Shown here in pieces: positions 7,812 through 8,418 of a stretch of 8,418 nucleotides of DNA. The notes under the pieces are model-generated. The model was not told the origin of the DNA and ran no database searches. It was given only the letters and a program-made list of their open reading frames with translations. The DNA is taken from positions 1 through 8,418 of the forward strand of contig PWEU01000303.1 in the NCBI GenBank assembly GCA_003554005.1, written 5' to 3'. The position numbers were made by a program, and so were the translations under genes. This DNA is from Nitriliruptoraceae bacterium. Its GTDB lineage: Bacteria; Actinomycetota; Nitriliruptoria; Nitriliruptorales; Nitriliruptoraceae. How positions within the stretch are numbered: position 1 is the stretch's first letter; every line of letters begins with the position of its first letter.

Positions 7812-8157
7812 GCAGGTCGCCTCCTCGCCCCGGACCGGCAGGAGCAGGCCCAGCCGCATCCTCGACGTCCATGCGCTGACTGCGGAGCCAGACCAGGTAC
7901 ATGCCCGCGGCGTAGCCGACCAGCGCGCCGAGCACGGTGCCCCACGGGGTCGAGCCGAGGGCACGGTCCGCCAACCAGCCGACCCCGCCCCACAGGGCGA
8001 CGGCGACGATCAACTCGAGCTGCATCATGTGGGCGTGGTCGAGCCCCCGCCACATCGACGCGCTGCGCGCGCGGTCGGCAGCGGCGGCCTCCGACGCCTC
8101 GCCAGAACCCCGCGCAGAGCGCGGTGGCACAGGGGAACGCGCATCGGAGGGCGACAT
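7801..8157 (-). CDS. atpZ: AtpZ/AtpQ-type two-helix membrane protein (F0F1-ATPase accessory)
   Basis: The 118-residue product has a disordered Ser/Pro/Ala/Arg-rich N-terminus (about residues 1-40) and a helical hairpin of two membrane segments (about 46-66 and 74-92). Between and into them runs the family-like pattern GWLADRALGSTPWGTVLGAL (60-79), followed by VGYAAGMYLVW. This matches the AtpZ/ATPase_gene1 type of small proteins found at the head of atp operons, proposed to help assembly or divalent cation supply. It overlaps atpI by 11 nt. The start is uncertain: the ATG at 8157 lacks a clear ribosome site but lies about 67 nt downstream of the likely transcription start, and the frame is open to 8301. 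A shorter form from the ATG at 8055 (MWRGLDHAHMMQ) would lose only the disordered part. Confidence 0.75.
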   Translation of the reverse strand: MSPSDARSPVPPRSARGSGEASEAAAADRARSASMWRGLDHAHMMQLELIVAVALWGGVGWLADRALGSTPWGTVLGALVGYAAGMYLVWLRSQRMDVEDAAGPAPAGPGRGGDLRGA

Positions 8158-8418
8158 CGGTGTATCGATCCAAGGTCGTGGAGACGGGTGCGCAGGTGGG
8201 GAGACCCCCGACCGCGCCCGAGCGGCCCGGACGCTAGCAAGGTGCCCGCGGGACCGCCAAAGGCGGACGGCCACACACGCGAACGCCCGCGGTGACGACA
8301 CCGCACACCGGCACGCGACGATGGCAGGCCTGTGAGTGCCGCACCGCGGGGCGCAGCTGTCACCCCAGAGACCTCAGAAGCGGTCCGTGCCGGTGCGCTC
8401 CACCGCGGTGGCACTCCC
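8158..8418. other. Upstream region of the atp operon without a supported gene
   Basis: This stretch of 261 nt holds the promoter candidate and several palindromes: CCGCC-AAA-GGCGG over the -35 (8254-8266), GCGGTG-ACGA-CACCGC (8289-8304) and CCACCGCGGTGG (8400-8411). Two partial frames touch the right edge: a minus-strand frame ending at a TGA at 8374-8376 (14 residues visible, perhaps the tail of an upstream gene) and a plus-strand GTG frame from 8332 (29 residues, perhaps a divergent gene). Neither can be supported from what is visible. Confidence 0.4.
8231..8260 (-). promoter_or_regulatory. Likely sigma-70/SigA-type promoter of the atp operon
   Basis: On the minus strand TTGGCG (8255-8260) and TAGCGT (8231-8236) are separated by 18 nt. 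The -10 is preceded by TGC, giving an extended -10 element TGCTAGCGT. The expected start is near 8224, giving a leader of about 67 nt before the atpZ ATG. It is the best promoter-like match upstream of the operon. It was found by eye, without scoring. Confidence 0.5.

Noticed and set aside
7812..7964. N-terminal extension of AtpI to the ATG at 7964, or to the one at 7859
   Set aside because: It overlaps the conserved AtpZ hairpin in another frame, while the GTG at 7811 has a consensus ribosome site with good spacing.
8332..8418. Possible start of a divergent plus-strand gene (GTG at 8332) running off the right edge
   Set aside because: Only 29 residues are visible, with no family resemblance and no good ribosome site.
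8374..8418. Possible C-terminal tail of an upstream minus-strand gene ending at the TGA at 8374-8376
   Set aside because: Only 14 residues are visible, so coding cannot be distinguished from chance.

Overview
The window is one complete F-type (F1Fo) ATP synthase operon, read entirely from the minus strand (right to left), followed by the first third of murA. The genes in transcription order are atpZ, atpI, atpB (a), atpE (c), atpF (b), atpH (delta), atpA (alpha), atpG (gamma), atpD (beta), atpC (epsilon) and murA (partial, running off the left end). The very high G+C content, frequent GTG starts, strong AGGAGG-type ribosome sites and the subunit sequences point to a member of the Actinomycetota. 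The b and delta subunits are separate genes, unlike the fused b-delta of mycobacteria. Both atpZ and atpI are present, and atpC is followed directly by murA. A deep-branching, perhaps halophilic or alkaliphilic, actinobacterial lineage is a guess only.

Layout. Positions 8158-8418 hold no gene I can support. They contain a good extended -10 promoter for the operon and several short palindromes. Positions 7302-8157 carry two small membrane proteins, atpZ and atpI, which overlap by 11 nt. Positions 5626-7296 encode the Fo sector (a, c, b). Positions 509-5617 encode the stalk and F1 (delta, alpha, gamma, beta, epsilon). Positions 1-437 encode the N-terminal part of MurA, the first committed enzyme of peptidoglycan synthesis.

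How the genes work together. Subunit a and the c-ring carry protons across the membrane. Ring rotation turns gamma and epsilon inside the alpha3beta3 head, where beta makes ATP, while b and delta hold the head still. AtpZ and AtpI are small accessory membrane proteins linked to assembly or ion supply. All catalytic and ion-translocating residues I could check are present, so the enzyme looks functional.

The interesting material lies in the details. MurA has Asp in place of the fosfomycin-target Cys. The c subunit has a mixed Gly/Ala packing motif. Alpha has an acidic C-terminal tail. Strong hairpins follow the stops of atpB and atpA and precede atpE. Start codons tend to follow subunit stoichiometry. 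Palindromes sit around the operon promoter. I see no mobile element, CRISPR array, tRNA or rRNA, and no clearly new system.
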